Source: Marinomonas ostreistagni (GTDB lineage: Bacteria > Pseudomonadota > Gammaproteobacteria > Pseudomonadales > Marinomonadaceae). Taken from it: DNA of 52,841 nt. The position numbers and the translations under genes are program-made. Below are positions 16,525 through 25,317 of this stretch, in pieces. Numbering within the stretch: the first letter of the stretch is position 1; every line of letters starts with the position of its first letter. Under the pieces are notes generated by a model. The model made no database searches, had not been told where the DNA came from, and saw only the letters and a program-made list of their open reading frames with translations. Location of the stretch: contig NZ_JAEMUH010000021.1 in NCBI RefSeq assembly GCF_016461785.1, forward strand, positions 1-52,841. The letters are read 5' to 3'.

Positions 16525-16947
16525 TTACCAGCTTCCGGTGTTGCTCATAGATAGCCATGGTTCTTGAGCTGTTAAAGATTCGCCTGCTTGTAACAATTCG
16601 ATTGAAATACCATTTGGGTCTTTGATGAATGCCATGTGGCCATCACGGGGCGGTCGAAGAATGGTAACGCCCATGTCTTGTAAATTTTGGCAAACTTGGT
16701 AGATGTTTTCGACTTCGAAAGCAAGATGACCAAATTGATCACCCCCTGAATATCTTCTGCCGTCCCAGTTGTGTGTGAGTTCGATTTCAGGTGCGCCTTG
16801 CTCTGTTGCGTAGTAAATCAGCGAGAACTGACCTTTTTCACTGTCATAGCGACGGGTTTGAACTAGTCCTAGGCCTTTGGTGTAAAATTCGTGGCTCGCA
16901 TCAGGGTTGTCAGTACGAATCATTGCATGTAGATAACGTATACTCAT
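16525..16947 (-). CDS. gloA: Lactoylglutathione lyase (glyoxalase I), Ni-type short form
   Basis: A 140-aa enzyme of the E. coli GloA type. The ligands are H7 (RYLHAMIRT), E56 (EIELTHN), H74 (FGHLAFEV) and E117 (ISIELLQ). Histidine at the first position and the short loops mark the Ni/Co-activated class, unlike the Gln-type enzyme at 82-612. It detoxifies methylglyoxal with glutathione in the cytoplasm. A C-terminal tail of about 20 residues (AGESLTAQEPWLSMSNTGSW) extends past the usual end. The gene appears to be transcribed alone. Confidence 0.93.
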   Translation of the reverse strand: MSIRYLHAMIRTDNPDASHEFYTKGLGLVQTRRYDSEKGQFSLIYYATEQGAPEIELTHNWDGRRYSGGDQFGHLAFEVENIYQVCQNLQDMGVTILRPPRDGHMAFIKDPNGISIELLQAGESLTAQEPWLSMSNTGSW

Positions 16948-17038
16948 ATTGAATTCTCTTAAATTGGAAGAATTCGCTTATAGTAGAGTAACTTAATGTG
17001 GCTATCAAAATATGCTAGAAGGGTTACAACGACTTTCC

Positions 17039-17365
17039 TTAATCTTCCCATACATATCTGATTGGGTCTCCGAAATCGTCATAAATGACTTTTTTCTTAG
17101 GCTGTTTCGTTTTTTCTTTAGTAGGGGGTGGTGTCGTTTTTTTATCAGATTTTCTCTGCTGTATGGCTGCAACAACATGATTCAATGGTGTCCTATCTTT
17201 TTTAGGTTCATTAAATCCTATGTGGCTCGTGTTATACTTGCCATCTTGTAAGCCGGAAGCGCCCATTTCAACTTGTTGTATTTCACCTTGCTGGCGTATA
17301 AAACGCTCAACTTGTGATTCAATTTCTTTTCGAGTTTGCGCTTTAGATTTCACTGGTTTTGTCAT
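17039..17365 (-). CDS. Small basic protein of unknown function, faintly SutA-like
   Basis: A Lys/Arg-rich protein of about 108 aa with no membrane segment. Residues about 10-35 form a helix (RKEIESQVERFIRQQGEIQQVE). The middle has TPLNHVVAAIQQRKSDKK, then a Pro/Lys linker, and it ends DDFGDPIRYVWED. The helix plus 'GEIQQVE' recalls the core of the Pseudomonas RNA-polymerase-binding protein SutA, but the match is from memory and weak. The start is unsure: ATG at 17365 has AAGGAG 17 nt upstream, while ATG at 17413 has no ribosome-binding site. It is divergent from the nucleoid-protein gene yejK. Confidence 0.5.
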   Translation of the reverse strand: MTKPVKSKAQTRKEIESQVERFIRQQGEIQQVEMGASGLQDGKYNTSHIGFNEPKKDRTPLNHVVAAIQQRKSDKKTTPPPTKEKTKQPKKKVIYDDFGDPIRYVWED

Positions 17366-17438
17366 TACGCTAGATTGATTCACTCCTTGACAGATCAAAT
17401 TGTTATAAACCATTCATATTAATAGTAAGAGGTTACTA

Positions 17439-18467
17439 GTGTCCATTGTCAATTTAATTGTTCATGAAGTTCAAAAAGAGGAAGGCGAGTCAAAAGCGAT
17501 GCTTGTCGCAAGACCGAGTGAAAATCCGATTGACGCAGATGCTGAACAGCTGGCAAACAAAGTCACACACCTATTCAACCGTTCAGGCATGAATACTGGG
17601 CAGTTTTCGAACCCCGAAGGCAGCGATGAAGGTAGTAAACTGCCAGCGTTGCTTCATAAGCATTTTACGGGCTCTGAGTTTGATGACTTTGCTGCATTTA
17701 GCAAAGAATGTGCTGCGGAGTACGTGCGATTCCTAGAAGGCGTTTCTGAAGCGGAAGGTGGCTTACTATGGTTTAACCATTACGAGCTGGGTGGTTCGCA
17801 CTTTTTATTCATTGTTTTACTTAAACGAAAAACAGGGATAATGCTGGGTGATGATTTGAGCTTCGCTCAGGTTAACCCTTTAGAAACAGATAAACTTCAC
17901 ATGGCACTAAGAATCAACTTGTCTGCTTATCATGATCGTGATGACACGCGTTACATTGCGTTTCGTTTTGGTAAGGCGCCAAAATGGGAGAGTGAATATT
18001 TCACTCAATTCATTGGCTGTGATGAGCCTAAGGTTGCGGCTAAAGAAACTCGTAAGCTTGTTGAAGTCGCTTCGGCTTTTTGCCAATCTCAGTCTTTACC
18101 TTCTAAGGCAGCTAATGAATTTAAAAAAGCAATGGCTGAGCGATGTATAGAAAAAGCAGAAGAGCGCGAGCCATTAGAATTAACGGACATTGCTCGACAA
18201 ATTGAATCTCGTTTCTCGCCTGAGCAAGCATCAAAGTTTTTAGAGATGGCGGAATCGGATGACTTTAAAGTTGAAAAAGAGATTTTTGTAGAAAAGGCTG
18301 CACTTAAAAAGCTAACTAGAGCATCTGGCTCAAACCGTTCTCTAACATTAAGTTTTGATACCGATTTACTAGGTGAGAGCATCCAATTTAACGCAGACAC
18401 AGGCGAACTCACTATTAAGGAGTTGCCACGTAGCCTGCTAAAACAACTGATGTCATTAGAGTCTTAA
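17439..18467 (+). CDS. yejK: Nucleoid-associated protein YejK/NdpA family
   Basis: A 342-aa cytoplasmic nucleoid-associated protein of standard family length. Characteristic stretches are the N-terminal NLIVHEVQKEEG, YVRFLEGVSEAEGGLLWFNHYELGGSHFLFIVLLK and YIAFRFGKAPKWESEYFTQFIGCDE. The start is GTG at 17439 with AAGAGG 6 nt upstream. It converges on the HAD phosphatase gene with a 1-nt gap and no hairpin, so the two transcripts probably overlap. Molecular function in the family is still poorly defined. Confidence 0.92.
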   Translation: MSIVNLIVHEVQKEEGESKAMLVARPSENPIDADAEQLANKVTHLFNRSGMNTGQFSNPEGSDEGSKLPALLHKHFTGSEFDDFAAFSKECAAEYVRFLEGVSEAEGGLLWFNHYELGGSHFLFIVLLKRKTGIMLGDDLSFAQVNPLETDKLHMALRINLSAYHDRDDTRYIAFRFGKAPKWESEYFTQFIGCDEPKVAAKETRKLVEVASAFCQSQSLPSKAANEFKKAMAERCIEKAEEREPLELTDIARQIESRFSPEQASKFLEMAESDDFKVEKEIFVEKAALKKLTRASGSNRSLTLSFDTDLLGESIQFNADTGELTIKELPRSLLKQLMSLES

Positions 18468-18468
18468 T

Positions 18469-19119
18469 TTACGCTGTGAGCCCTAAGAGATTCTGAAGCT
18501 CTTTCATGGAGGCGAAGGTTGCATCAGCCCCAGCCTCTTTCTGCAAACTGGCAGGTAAAACAGCACTGTAAGCATAAACCGTCGCTCCTGCTGCTTTTCC
18601 GGCCTGAATGCCTGCAAGGGAGTCTTCAATGACGATGCAATCTTCAGGTTTTACACCAAGAGCGTCGGCAGCTTTAAGATATAAATCTGGAGCAGGTTTA
18701 CCTTGAACAACATCATCAACGGCAAAGCGCGTTTTGAAATGGTGAGTTAGTTGTATAAGCTCAAGTTTCAGCTCCATTTCCGCACGTTTTGCATTAGTTG
18801 CCATAGCAATTGGACAGTCAATATTTTCAAGCAAATCAACAACGCCCTCAATAGGTGAAAGTGATGTTTTGATGGTGTTGTTAAACGCCTGTCTATATCT
18901 CTCTTGAAAATCCTCAGGCAAAGGTTTTCCTAGCATAGATTCTGCTAAGGCAAGGTTTTCTTTAGTTGTAAAGCCTGCGAACTGTGTATGTAGAGTATGG
19001 TCATCAACATCTAAGCCTTCAATATGTAGCATTTGCTTTAGGATATTAGAAGACAATGTTTCTGTATCGACGATGACACCATCGCAATCGAATAGTATTG
19101 CTTGATAGTTTGAACGCAT
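18469..19119 (-). CDS. HAD-superfamily phosphatase (beta-phosphoglucomutase/phosphoglycolate phosphatase-like)
   Basis: A 216-aa enzyme with HAD motif I FDCDGVIVDTE (nucleophile and acid/base aspartates), motif II in MATNAKRAE, motif III Lys in VVQGKPAPDLYL and motif IV VIEDSLAGIQAG. The helical cap between motifs I and II is of subfamily IA. Such enzymes hydrolyse sugar phosphates or similar small phosphates; the substrate is not evident. AAAGGAG lies upstream of the ATG on the minus strand. Confidence 0.9.
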   Translation of the reverse strand: MRSNYQAILFDCDGVIVDTETLSSNILKQMLHIEGLDVDDHTLHTQFAGFTTKENLALAESMLGKPLPEDFQERYRQAFNNTIKTSLSPIEGVVDLLENIDCPIAMATNAKRAEMELKLELIQLTHHFKTRFAVDDVVQGKPAPDLYLKAADALGVKPEDCIVIEDSLAGIQAGKAAGATVYAYSAVLPASLQKEAGADATFASMKELQNLLGLTA

Positions 19120-19256
19120 TACAGCTCCTTTGCGCTTAAGTAAATTTCTTACAGGAGTGTAGCGAGTCTGAGTTTAGAAAGGAAAGGGGGTGTTATTCTT
19201 TTTCTCCCCAATTGCTTAATTTTTGTGAATTCAAAGTATTATTGAAAGTTATTGTT

Positions 19257-19520
19257 TTACAGATGAGCGCCAGAGTGCTGTTTACCTAAAACAGGGGCTG
19301 CTTTAACAAAACTAAACAGTGATTTTGTCGCAAATACAGCTTTTTTGAAGGACTTTGAAACTTTAGTTGTAAGGCTTTCGCTATGGTACTGTGAGTGAGT
19401 TACACCCCATTTTGCTAACAAAGCTTCATATTGTTCTTGTGAATCTTTGGTTTGCTTAGCGGCGCCAGTGTAGTGCAGGTTGTACAAAGCGGATGTGTTT
19501 ACGTCTTCAGATGTGTACAT
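19257..19520 (-). CDS. Small protein of unknown function, 87 aa
   Basis: I do not recognise it. The N-terminal half is hydrophilic and tyrosine-rich (MYTSEDVNTSALYNLHYTG), with a helix around EQYEALLAKWGV. The C-terminal half is basic and amphipathic (KVSKSFKKAVFATKSLFSFVKAAPVLG). TGGAG 9 nt before the ATG supports translation. It is divergently placed from the DUF2947-like gene, with an inverted repeat in between. Confidence 0.6.
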   Translation of the reverse strand: MYTSEDVNTSALYNLHYTGAAKQTKDSQEQYEALLAKWGVTHSQYHSESLTTKVSKSFKKAVFATKSLFSFVKAAPVLGKQHSGAHL

Positions 19521-19545
19521 AGTTTAATCTCCATAAAATATTAAA

Positions 19546-19565
19546 ATGTAGTTTTATTACTACAT
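19546..19565. repeat. 20-bp inverted repeat in the divergent promoter region
   Basis: ATGTAGT (19546-19552) and ACTACAT (19559-19565) are perfect 7-bp arms around TTTATT. It lies between two divergent genes of unknown function and could be an operator. Confidence 0.4.
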
Positions 19566-19650
19566 CGATAGCTTAGTGGTTTCATTTCAGAGTCACAAAC
19601 GCTGTTTTTTCACTAAATAGGTTATTTTTTTTCATCAATTAGGTGGTTTT

Positions 19651-20127
19651 ATGTCTCAATACCGTTCCCTTTCACTTTCTGGTAAGGAGTGGGTGTTTAA
19701 AAGGGAAGAACCTTTTGTATCGGCTGAGGATCGAGAGCAAATTAAGCTCTTAGGGGAAGTGACTGGTGCAAATATTTGGCGGGATTACATCTCTGACTCA
19801 TATTTATACCCGGATCTGTTCTCGAGCGATGTGTGGGTTAAGAAAAATATCATTGATACGAGCGAATGGGAGACTGCTTGGGAGTCTGATGAGGCTGGCG
19901 CCCCAGATACGATGTTGTCATACCTTGAGAATTGGGGCGATGATACGAGGGTATATTTTTGTTGCCATGCTGATTTAATAATGGAAACGACTTGGGGAGT
20001 GTTTAAACGAGCCTGGAAAGCATTTCTCTTTTTGGAAAGCGATGCAGTGCTAGTTGGTAAAAAGAAAAAGCAAGCTCTCCAGTTTTGCGAAGATGGTCGC
20101 CTTACGCTTTTAATGCGAGCAAATTAA
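19651..20127 (+). CDS. Conserved protein of unknown function, DUF2947-like
   Basis: A 158-aa soluble protein, acidic and rich in tryptophan. The C-terminal stretch ETTWGVFKRAWKAFLFLESDAVLVGKKKKQALQF resembles what I recall of the DUF2947 family found in Vibrio and related marine gammaproteobacteria. No catalytic motif or targeting signal is visible. TAGGTGG lies before the ATG. Family assignment is from memory; no function is known. Confidence 0.7.
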   Translation: MSQYRSLSLSGKEWVFKREEPFVSAEDREQIKLLGEVTGANIWRDYISDSYLYPDLFSSDVWVKKNIIDTSEWETAWESDEAGAPDTMLSYLENWGDDTRVYFCCHADLIMETTWGVFKRAWKAFLFLESDAVLVGKKKKQALQFCEDGRLTLLMRAN

Positions 20128-20132
20128 ATTAC

Positions 20133-20408
20133 TTATTCACTTTCATCTAAGATCGCAAACGATAAGCATGTGCTAAATAGAAGGCCGCCTACCAAAATTG
20201 GAGGTGTGGGAAAGATTAGCATTAAAAAGCCTGTTCCGGTCCACAGCGTTTTAACAAGCCTGCGTTTAGCTTTATAGCGCCCACTGAATCGTCTGAAGTG
20301 GGCGTGATTAGATTCAGATGATGGGTCTAGAAAATCCTTCTGATACCAGGCCGGCATGACCTGAGAAAGTGACAGGTGCACATAAAACATAATTAAGCGA
20401 ATAACCAT
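20133..20408 (-). CDS. Small predicted membrane protein of unknown function
   Basis: About 91 aa. A hydrophobic N-terminus (MVIRLIMFYVHLSLSQV) is followed by a basic cytoplasmic-looking stretch (HFRRFSGRYKAKRRLVKTLW) and a hydrophobic C-terminal hairpin (GFLMLIFPTPPILVGGLLF). A GTG at 20417 is an alternative start; TAGGTG is better spaced for the ATG at 20408. It converges on the DUF2947-like gene with a 5-nt gap. No homology recognised. Confidence 0.6.
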   Translation of the reverse strand: MVIRLIMFYVHLSLSQVMPAWYQKDFLDPSSESNHAHFRRFSGRYKAKRRLVKTLWTGTGFLMLIFPTPPILVGGLLFSTCLSFAILDESE

Positions 20409-20526
20409 AAGCCTCACCTAAGAAATCGTGTTTGATTTATGATTAGTTTAGTTGTTTCTTACTAAAGTGCAGTTTGATTCTGTCGTTTATTGGTGAATCT
20501 AAGTGATCAAGTGTAATTTCTGGTTT

Positions 20527-21219
20527 TTAGCGCCGCCTGCTGCTCATGCTTCGTTCATTGAAGATGTTGTAATATTTGGTTAAGGCATCGGCTTCTTTCT
20601 TTGCATTGAGTGACTCTAAACACATTGCGGCGACTTCAGCAGTAGCAAATTGATGATCATGCTTTGCATGACGAGTTTTAAATGATCGAATCGCGTCACT
20701 GCTTATACTGTAAGTTGGGATTTCATCTAGCCAGCGACTTTGATGTAGCATTTTACTGGCTAAACGCCATGTCGCGTCCAGCAGAATAATATGATTTAAA
20801 TTGTCTCCAGCTTTATCTGCTATCAAATAGTTACCCGATATTTTCCTTTTTTCTGTTTCAGGGTAAAGGATGGCGGTTCGGTCTTTAAATGCGTTAAGTC
20901 TTTCAAGTAGTGCCGGTTCAGGCTCAGTTCTGGACCATAGGTAGGCTTTGGTCTGATCGGGAAATAAGTCTGCAAGAAGTCGACCGCTATTAGTTGGTTT
21001 GTGAATCTCTGTATTGTGATACAGCAATGTGAATGTAATGGGTGAAGTCATCGCTTTGCGTTCGGAGCAGAAGCAGGCTAACTCTGACATTAAGCAAGAA
21101 GGGCAGCGTACGGTATTTGATCCGCGGGCAATAAAAGCTCTTTGACTTATTTGTTCTAATTGTTCACGTAACAGGTCAACGCAGTGTGGAGGATGCTTGC
21201 GTTTAGGGTTTTGTATCAT
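20527..21219 (-). CDS. DTW-domain protein, tRNA-uridine aminocarboxypropyltransferase (TapT-like)
   Basis: A 230-aa enzyme of the DTW superfamily, which uses S-adenosylmethionine to place the acp group on uridine in tRNA. The zinc-type N-terminal cysteine cluster is C39, C42, C49 and C51 (CPSCLMSELACFC). The signature motif appears as LLDATWRLASKML (DATW). THKP-like EIHKPTNSGRLL precedes it. The C-terminus is basic (RSMSSRRR), fitting RNA binding. E. coli YfiP/TapT makes acp3U47; the same position is assumed here. Confidence 0.85.
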   Translation of the reverse strand: MIQNPKRKHPPHCVDLLREQLEQISQRAFIARGSNTVRCPSCLMSELACFCSERKAMTSPITFTLLYHNTEIHKPTNSGRLLADLFPDQTKAYLWSRTEPEPALLERLNAFKDRTAILYPETEKRKISGNYLIADKAGDNLNHIILLDATWRLASKMLHQSRWLDEIPTYSISSDAIRSFKTRHAKHDHQFATAEVAAMCLESLNAKKEADALTKYYNIFNERSMSSRRR

Positions 21220-21413
21220 AGGGATAATATTTGTTTAAATAGTGATTTGGCACAAATTCTGACTCTTTTTGTTATATTTTTCCATTACATATCAGTGCTC
21301 TTTACGCAAAATATGCAAATTTAGTGGAATCACTGTAGAACGCTTTATAACGGGCTATCTAGTCTTTATTCGACACGCTAAGGTTATTGCATGATGTTTT
21401 TTATGAGTGAATT

Positions 21414-22172
21414 ATGAGTCGATATATCTCGCCCGTGTTGTACATTTTAATGATGTTGATTGGGTGTGCGGCATTTGTATCTATATCTGGTGTTCGAGTG
21501 GGTTTTATTGAACCTATTACCGCATTTGATATGCTGCGTAAGACCGTTTACGCTGCAATGGTGTTGTCAGTGTTGACTGTTGTGGCACTAATAATGTGTC
21601 GTAAAGAGTGTAGTGCTGGTGGGCGTAGGTTCTTCATATTGGTAGGAGTCGTCTCCTTTATTTACAGTGTGATGTGGGTCAGCCTGTATATGCAGAAAGC
21701 CAAGTTGCCAGACATATATGACATCACTACAGACCTCAATAATCCTCCTGTTTTTATCAATATAGCCTATCTTCGGAAAGCTTCTGAGCATGGATTGACC
21801 TATGATTTTTCTTCAGTGCCAGTTCAGAAAGAGTACTACCCAGAGATTTCCTCTTTAATCGTCGAGAAATCATTTAAAGAAACCTATATAGAAGCTTTGT
21901 CCTTGGTGAAAGAAAGGGGCTGGGAAATGGTCTCTCAATATCCGAGTGCAGGTGTCATCGAGGCGACCGCTAGGACCCCAATTTTTGGAATGCGTAATGA
22001 CGTCGTTATTCGTATCTCAGAGCAAAAAGACAATGTTGTGGTGGATATGCGTTCCTGTTCGAGAGCAGGCAAATCAGATCATGGAAATAATGCTGAGCGA
22101 ATTGAAAGTTTCTTAAGTGAATTAAAGGATCGTTTAAAAAAACCAAAAGTTAATTTTGCTTTTAGGAATTGA
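21414..22172 (+). CDS. DUF1499-family membrane protein
   Basis: A 252-aa protein with three N-terminal membrane segments (about residues 5-24, 45-64 and 72-92). A C-terminal soluble DUF1499 domain includes IYDITTDLNNPPVF, GWEMVSQYPSAGVIEATARTPIFGMRNDVVIRI and DMRSCSRAGKSDHGNNAERIESFL. The family has no assigned function. The soluble domain probably faces the periplasm. It is followed after 67 nt by a TetR regulator on the same strand. Confidence 0.85.
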   Translation: MSRYISPVLYILMMLIGCAAFVSISGVRVGFIEPITAFDMLRKTVYAAMVLSVLTVVALIMCRKECSAGGRRFFILVGVVSFIYSVMWVSLYMQKAKLPDIYDITTDLNNPPVFINIAYLRKASEHGLTYDFSSVPVQKEYYPEISSLIVEKSFKETYIEALSLVKERGWEMVSQYPSAGVIEATARTPIFGMRNDVVIRISEQKDNVVVDMRSCSRAGKSDHGNNAERIESFLSELKDRLKKPKVNFAFRN

Positions 22173-22239
22173 TCTTTTTTTATTCAACCTTAACGCTCTT
22201 TTATATAAACTTGATCTCCTAAGCCTATGGAGAGAGCAA

Positions 22240-22830
22240 GTGAATCGTCGAGAGCAACAGAAGGCCAATACGCGAGCCAAAATAAAAGCCGCCGCAAGAA
22301 AAGCATTTCATGAATCTGGTGTAGAAGCGACCACGACACGAGAGATAAGTCGCTTATCAAATGTTGCGGTCGGCACTTTCTTTGTGCATTACGCTGATAA
22401 GCTGGAGCTTGTTAAAGAAATATATTTTGACGACATGGATGAAGCCTTGTCTTCCAGTGTAGGGCTGTTGGCGCCTACATCATCTCCAGCAGAATACCTT
22501 ATTCAAATTGCAAAAATCCTCTTCCCTTTTTACTCCGATTACATCGAATCCACTCGTCACATTGTGGCAGACAGCATTAGTCACGGCGGTTTTCATACGC
22601 AGCAAATGCAATCCATCAGTCAAGGTGTATCAACACGTTTCACAGATGCAGGTATTGACGCCAAAACGGCTCACCTGTTTGCAGAAAATATGATGGCAAA
22701 TTATTGGTTGGTATTCATGGAGTGTTTGCCAAATAATGAGTTTTCAAATAGTTCAGTAATAGAACGATTGGAAGGCTTAAATTTGCCATTCAAGGTTTCT
22801 TTTGAAAATGCCTTGCAAGTTAAACGCTAG
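22240..22830 (+). CDS. TetR-family transcriptional regulator
   Basis: A 196-aa repressor. The N-terminal helix-turn-helix runs KAAARKAFHESGVEATTTREISRLSNVAVGTFFVHYADKLELVKEIY, a classic TetR domain. The remainder is an all-helical ligand-binding domain. The start is GTG at 22240, with GGAGAGAG at 22229-22236; an ATG at 22156 would add unrelated residues inside the preceding gene. The gene converges on radD so closely that the tetranucleotide CTAG holds both stop codons. Ligand and targets are unknown. Confidence 0.88.
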   Translation: MNRREQQKANTRAKIKAAARKAFHESGVEATTTREISRLSNVAVGTFFVHYADKLELVKEIYFDDMDEALSSSVGLLAPTSSPAEYLIQIAKILFPFYSDYIESTRHIVADSISHGGFHTQQMQSISQGVSTRFTDAGIDAKTAHLFAENMMANYWLVFMECLPNNEFSNSSVIERLEGLNLPFKVSFENALQVKR

Positions 22831-24572
22831 TTTAACGCATTGGCTTTTCGGTATGGTCCTTGATAGTCAAACAGTAGCTGTGTCACGCGCCAGTGCTTTT
22901 TTTCCTGTTCTGCAATAACGAAGTCAGGGCTAGGTAGGTAACTGGCGAAGGGTTTGATTTGTTCTGCGCTATCAAACTCTAAGGGAGTACTCCCTTCGCC
23001 GAGTCGACGTCCGAATTCATCATTAAAGCGTTGCTTGCCTTTTTTGAAATCAAAATTAAAGATCTGTTTAAGCTCGTCACCATCCTCATCATGGTAGGTA
23101 ATGTGTACTTTATTGCTTTCTATCTTGCATGATATTGCTTGGCAACGAATCACTTTATGTCCTTTAAGATTTAAGGCTTTCTTCAAAATGTCGTCTGGGT
23201 CGATTAAGCGCTCATGACAATGCTGGCAATGACGTGCGGCGATATCATTTTCTTCGTTGCAATGTGGGCAGCGTTTAAAGACAAAGCGATGATCACACTG
23301 TAATTCTCCGTCCAGCGTTTCGACTAACCCTTGGCAACGACGGCCGTAATGTTCGCGAATGGTGCCGTCAGCAGCTTTGATTCCCCAGAATAGGTTTTGA
23401 TGTGCGCATTGGGGGCATTCGATTTGAACAAGTTGGCAGTTTGGGTTGGGTTTCTTTACGCCTATTTCTGGTTGAAAGATATCGTAGCCACTGTTGGTGT
23501 AGTCCAGAATCAAGCAGTCTGTTTTATCGGGGAAGAGTCTAAGTCCGCGACCAACCATTTGTTGAAACAAGCTAACAGATTCAGTAGGGCGAAGTAGTGC
23601 AATAACATCAACGTGTGGTGCATCAAAGCCAGTCGTCAAAACCGATACATTGACGAGGTATTTGATCTGCTTAGCTTTAAATGATGTGATGATTTGATCA
23701 CGTTCTTTTAAGGGTGTGTCTCCTGTGACAATTTTGGCTTCTTGTTCTGGTAGATAGCCGATTATTTCTTTGGCATGTTCAACAGTACTGGCGAAGATCA
23801 TTACGCCATTGCGTTGCTTGGATAGCTCGATGATTTGTTCGCAGATGGCTCGCGTGACACGAGGATGTTTACTAACAAGTTCGTTTAGCTGTTGCTCTAC
23901 TGGAGATTGATCATCGTTGTACTCATTGCTGTGCAGTTGGTTAAAGTCGTAGTGTGCAACGGCTGCATCATAGACTTTCGGTTCCGTTAAATAGCCATCT
24001 TTGACAAGACGTCTTAACGGCAGCTCATAGATGCATCGGCTAAAAAAAGGCCGCTCCGTGTCGCGAGCAAAGCCCCAACTATGTTTGTGGTAAATCCAAC
24101 CGCTGTCTAGGCGATATGGTGTCGCAGTAAGGCCTAATACTTTAAGTGTTGGGTTAAGCTGTTTAAAGTGCTCAATGACTTGATGATATTGTCCTTGCTG
24201 GTCTTTTGGTATGCGGTGGCATTCATCAATGATTAAGAGAGATAAAGCTTCTTGATGTTGCTCGAGGCCTCTGGCGATACTTTGAATGCTGGCGAAAGTG
24301 ACTTTGTTTCTAGTGTCTTTGCGACCTAGTCCTGCGGCATATATGCCAGCGTCTACACCCAGTGCGCTGAGTTTTTGGTGATTTTGCTCAACTAATTCTT
24401 TTACATGGGTAAGGCAGATGACCTTATGGCGAGCAAGTCGGCATAATTCAGCAATCACTATACTTTTTCCAGCACCAGTTGGTAGTACGATGACAGCGGA
24501 TTCATTGCTTTTTCGAAAGTGATCAAGAGTCGCGTCGACCGCTTCTTGTTGATAGTCACGGAGTTGATACAT
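22827..24572 (-). CDS. radD: RadD-family DNA repair helicase/ATPase
   Basis: A 581-aa superfamily-2 helicase close to E. coli RadD/YejH in length and layout. The Q-like N-terminus LRDYQQEAVDA is followed by Walker A PTGAGKS (31-37), DECH box (116-119), motif III LGLTATPYR, and the second RecA domain with VLTTGFDAPHVD and QMVGRGLRL. Zinc-type cysteine pairs follow (CPQC, CPHC, CQHC), as in RadD. In E. coli it acts with SSB and RecA in recombination repair. It is divergent from the 2OG oxygenase gene across 89 nt. Confidence 0.92.
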   Translation of the reverse strand: MYQLRDYQQEAVDATLDHFRKSNESAVIVLPTGAGKSIVIAELCRLARHKVICLTHVKELVEQNHQKLSALGVDAGIYAAGLGRKDTRNKVTFASIQSIARGLEQHQEALSLLIIDECHRIPKDQQGQYHQVIEHFKQLNPTLKVLGLTATPYRLDSGWIYHKHSWGFARDTERPFFSRCIYELPLRRLVKDGYLTEPKVYDAAVAHYDFNQLHSNEYNDDQSPVEQQLNELVSKHPRVTRAICEQIIELSKQRNGVMIFASTVEHAKEIIGYLPEQEAKIVTGDTPLKERDQIITSFKAKQIKYLVNVSVLTTGFDAPHVDVIALLRPTESVSLFQQMVGRGLRLFPDKTDCLILDYTNSGYDIFQPEIGVKKPNPNCQLVQIECPQCAHQNLFWGIKAADGTIREHYGRRCQGLVETLDGELQCDHRFVFKRCPHCNEENDIAARHCQHCHERLIDPDDILKKALNLKGHKVIRCQAISCKIESNKVHITYHDEDGDELKQIFNFDFKKGKQRFNDEFGRRLGEGSTPLEFDSAEQIKPFASYLPSPDFVIAEQEKKHWRVTQLLFDYQGPYRKANALN

Positions 24573-24661
24573 TTGCTAAGAAATCGTTAAAAGTTGGTGT
24601 TTTCGCTGGGCACGCTACAGTATCATTCGCCCCATTACAACGTCCCATACAGGTTTTCATC

Positions 24662-25315
24662 ATGAGTGCAATTGTTCCTTTTACTTCAGAGACACCGTTT
24701 GACAGAGTGCTTGCGGATATTCGAGAGAAAGGTTGGAGTATTACGGACGATTTCTTTTCAGATGAAATGGTTAATGCTTTGATGTCGGATATTTCTGAGC
24801 TCGACAATAGTTATATGAAGCAGGCCGGAGTCGGTCGATCATTAGATCATCAAGTGGCGCTGGAACGTCGTCGAGATTACATACGTTGGATCGATCCAGT
24901 CACGCCAGCCCGTAGCGCTTTTCTTGATGCAATGGGTGAGCTGCGCTTAGAGTTTAATCGTCGCTTGTTTCTTGGATTATGGGATTATGAGGCACACTTT
25001 GCGCGCTATGAAGAGGGGGCTTTCTATGAAAAGCATGTGGATGCTTTCAAGGGTAAAAGCAACCGTGTTTTATCGACCGTCTTGTATCTGAATGAGAATT
25101 GGGAAGAAGGTGATGGTGGTGAGTTTGTTCTCTTTGATGAAAATGATGAGCATAAAGAGCTAGGGCGCTTTCACCCTAAAAAGGGTCGTTTAGCTGTATT
25201 TCTCAGTGAAGAGTTCCCTCATGAGGTATTAAAGGCAAAGCGTACACGGCATAGTGTTGCTGGGTGGTTTCGAGTCAATAACAACATCCAAAACAATCTT
25301 GATCCTGGTCAATAA
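24662..25315 (+). CDS. 2-oxoglutarate/Fe(II)-dependent oxygenase (prolyl 4-hydroxylase-like)
   Basis: A 217-aa double-stranded beta-helix oxygenase. The iron triad is H125-x-D127 (YEKHVDAF) and H187 (EFPHEVL), and the 2-oxoglutarate-binding Arg is R196 in RTRHSVAGWF. The Y-L-N-E-N-W...GDGGEFVLF segment is typical of P4H-like enzymes, including ribosomal-protein or EF-Tu hydroxylases. All cofactor ligands are present. The substrate is unknown. It is followed by the promoter of trhO. Confidence 0.87.
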   Translation: MSAIVPFTSETPFDRVLADIREKGWSITDDFFSDEMVNALMSDISELDNSYMKQAGVGRSLDHQVALERRRDYIRWIDPVTPARSAFLDAMGELRLEFNRRLFLGLWDYEAHFARYEEGAFYEKHVDAFKGKSNRVLSTVLYLNENWEEGDGGEFVLFDENDEHKELGRFHPKKGRLAVFLSEEFPHEVLKAKRTRHSVAGWFRVNNNIQNNLDPGQ

Positions 25316-25317
25316 AA

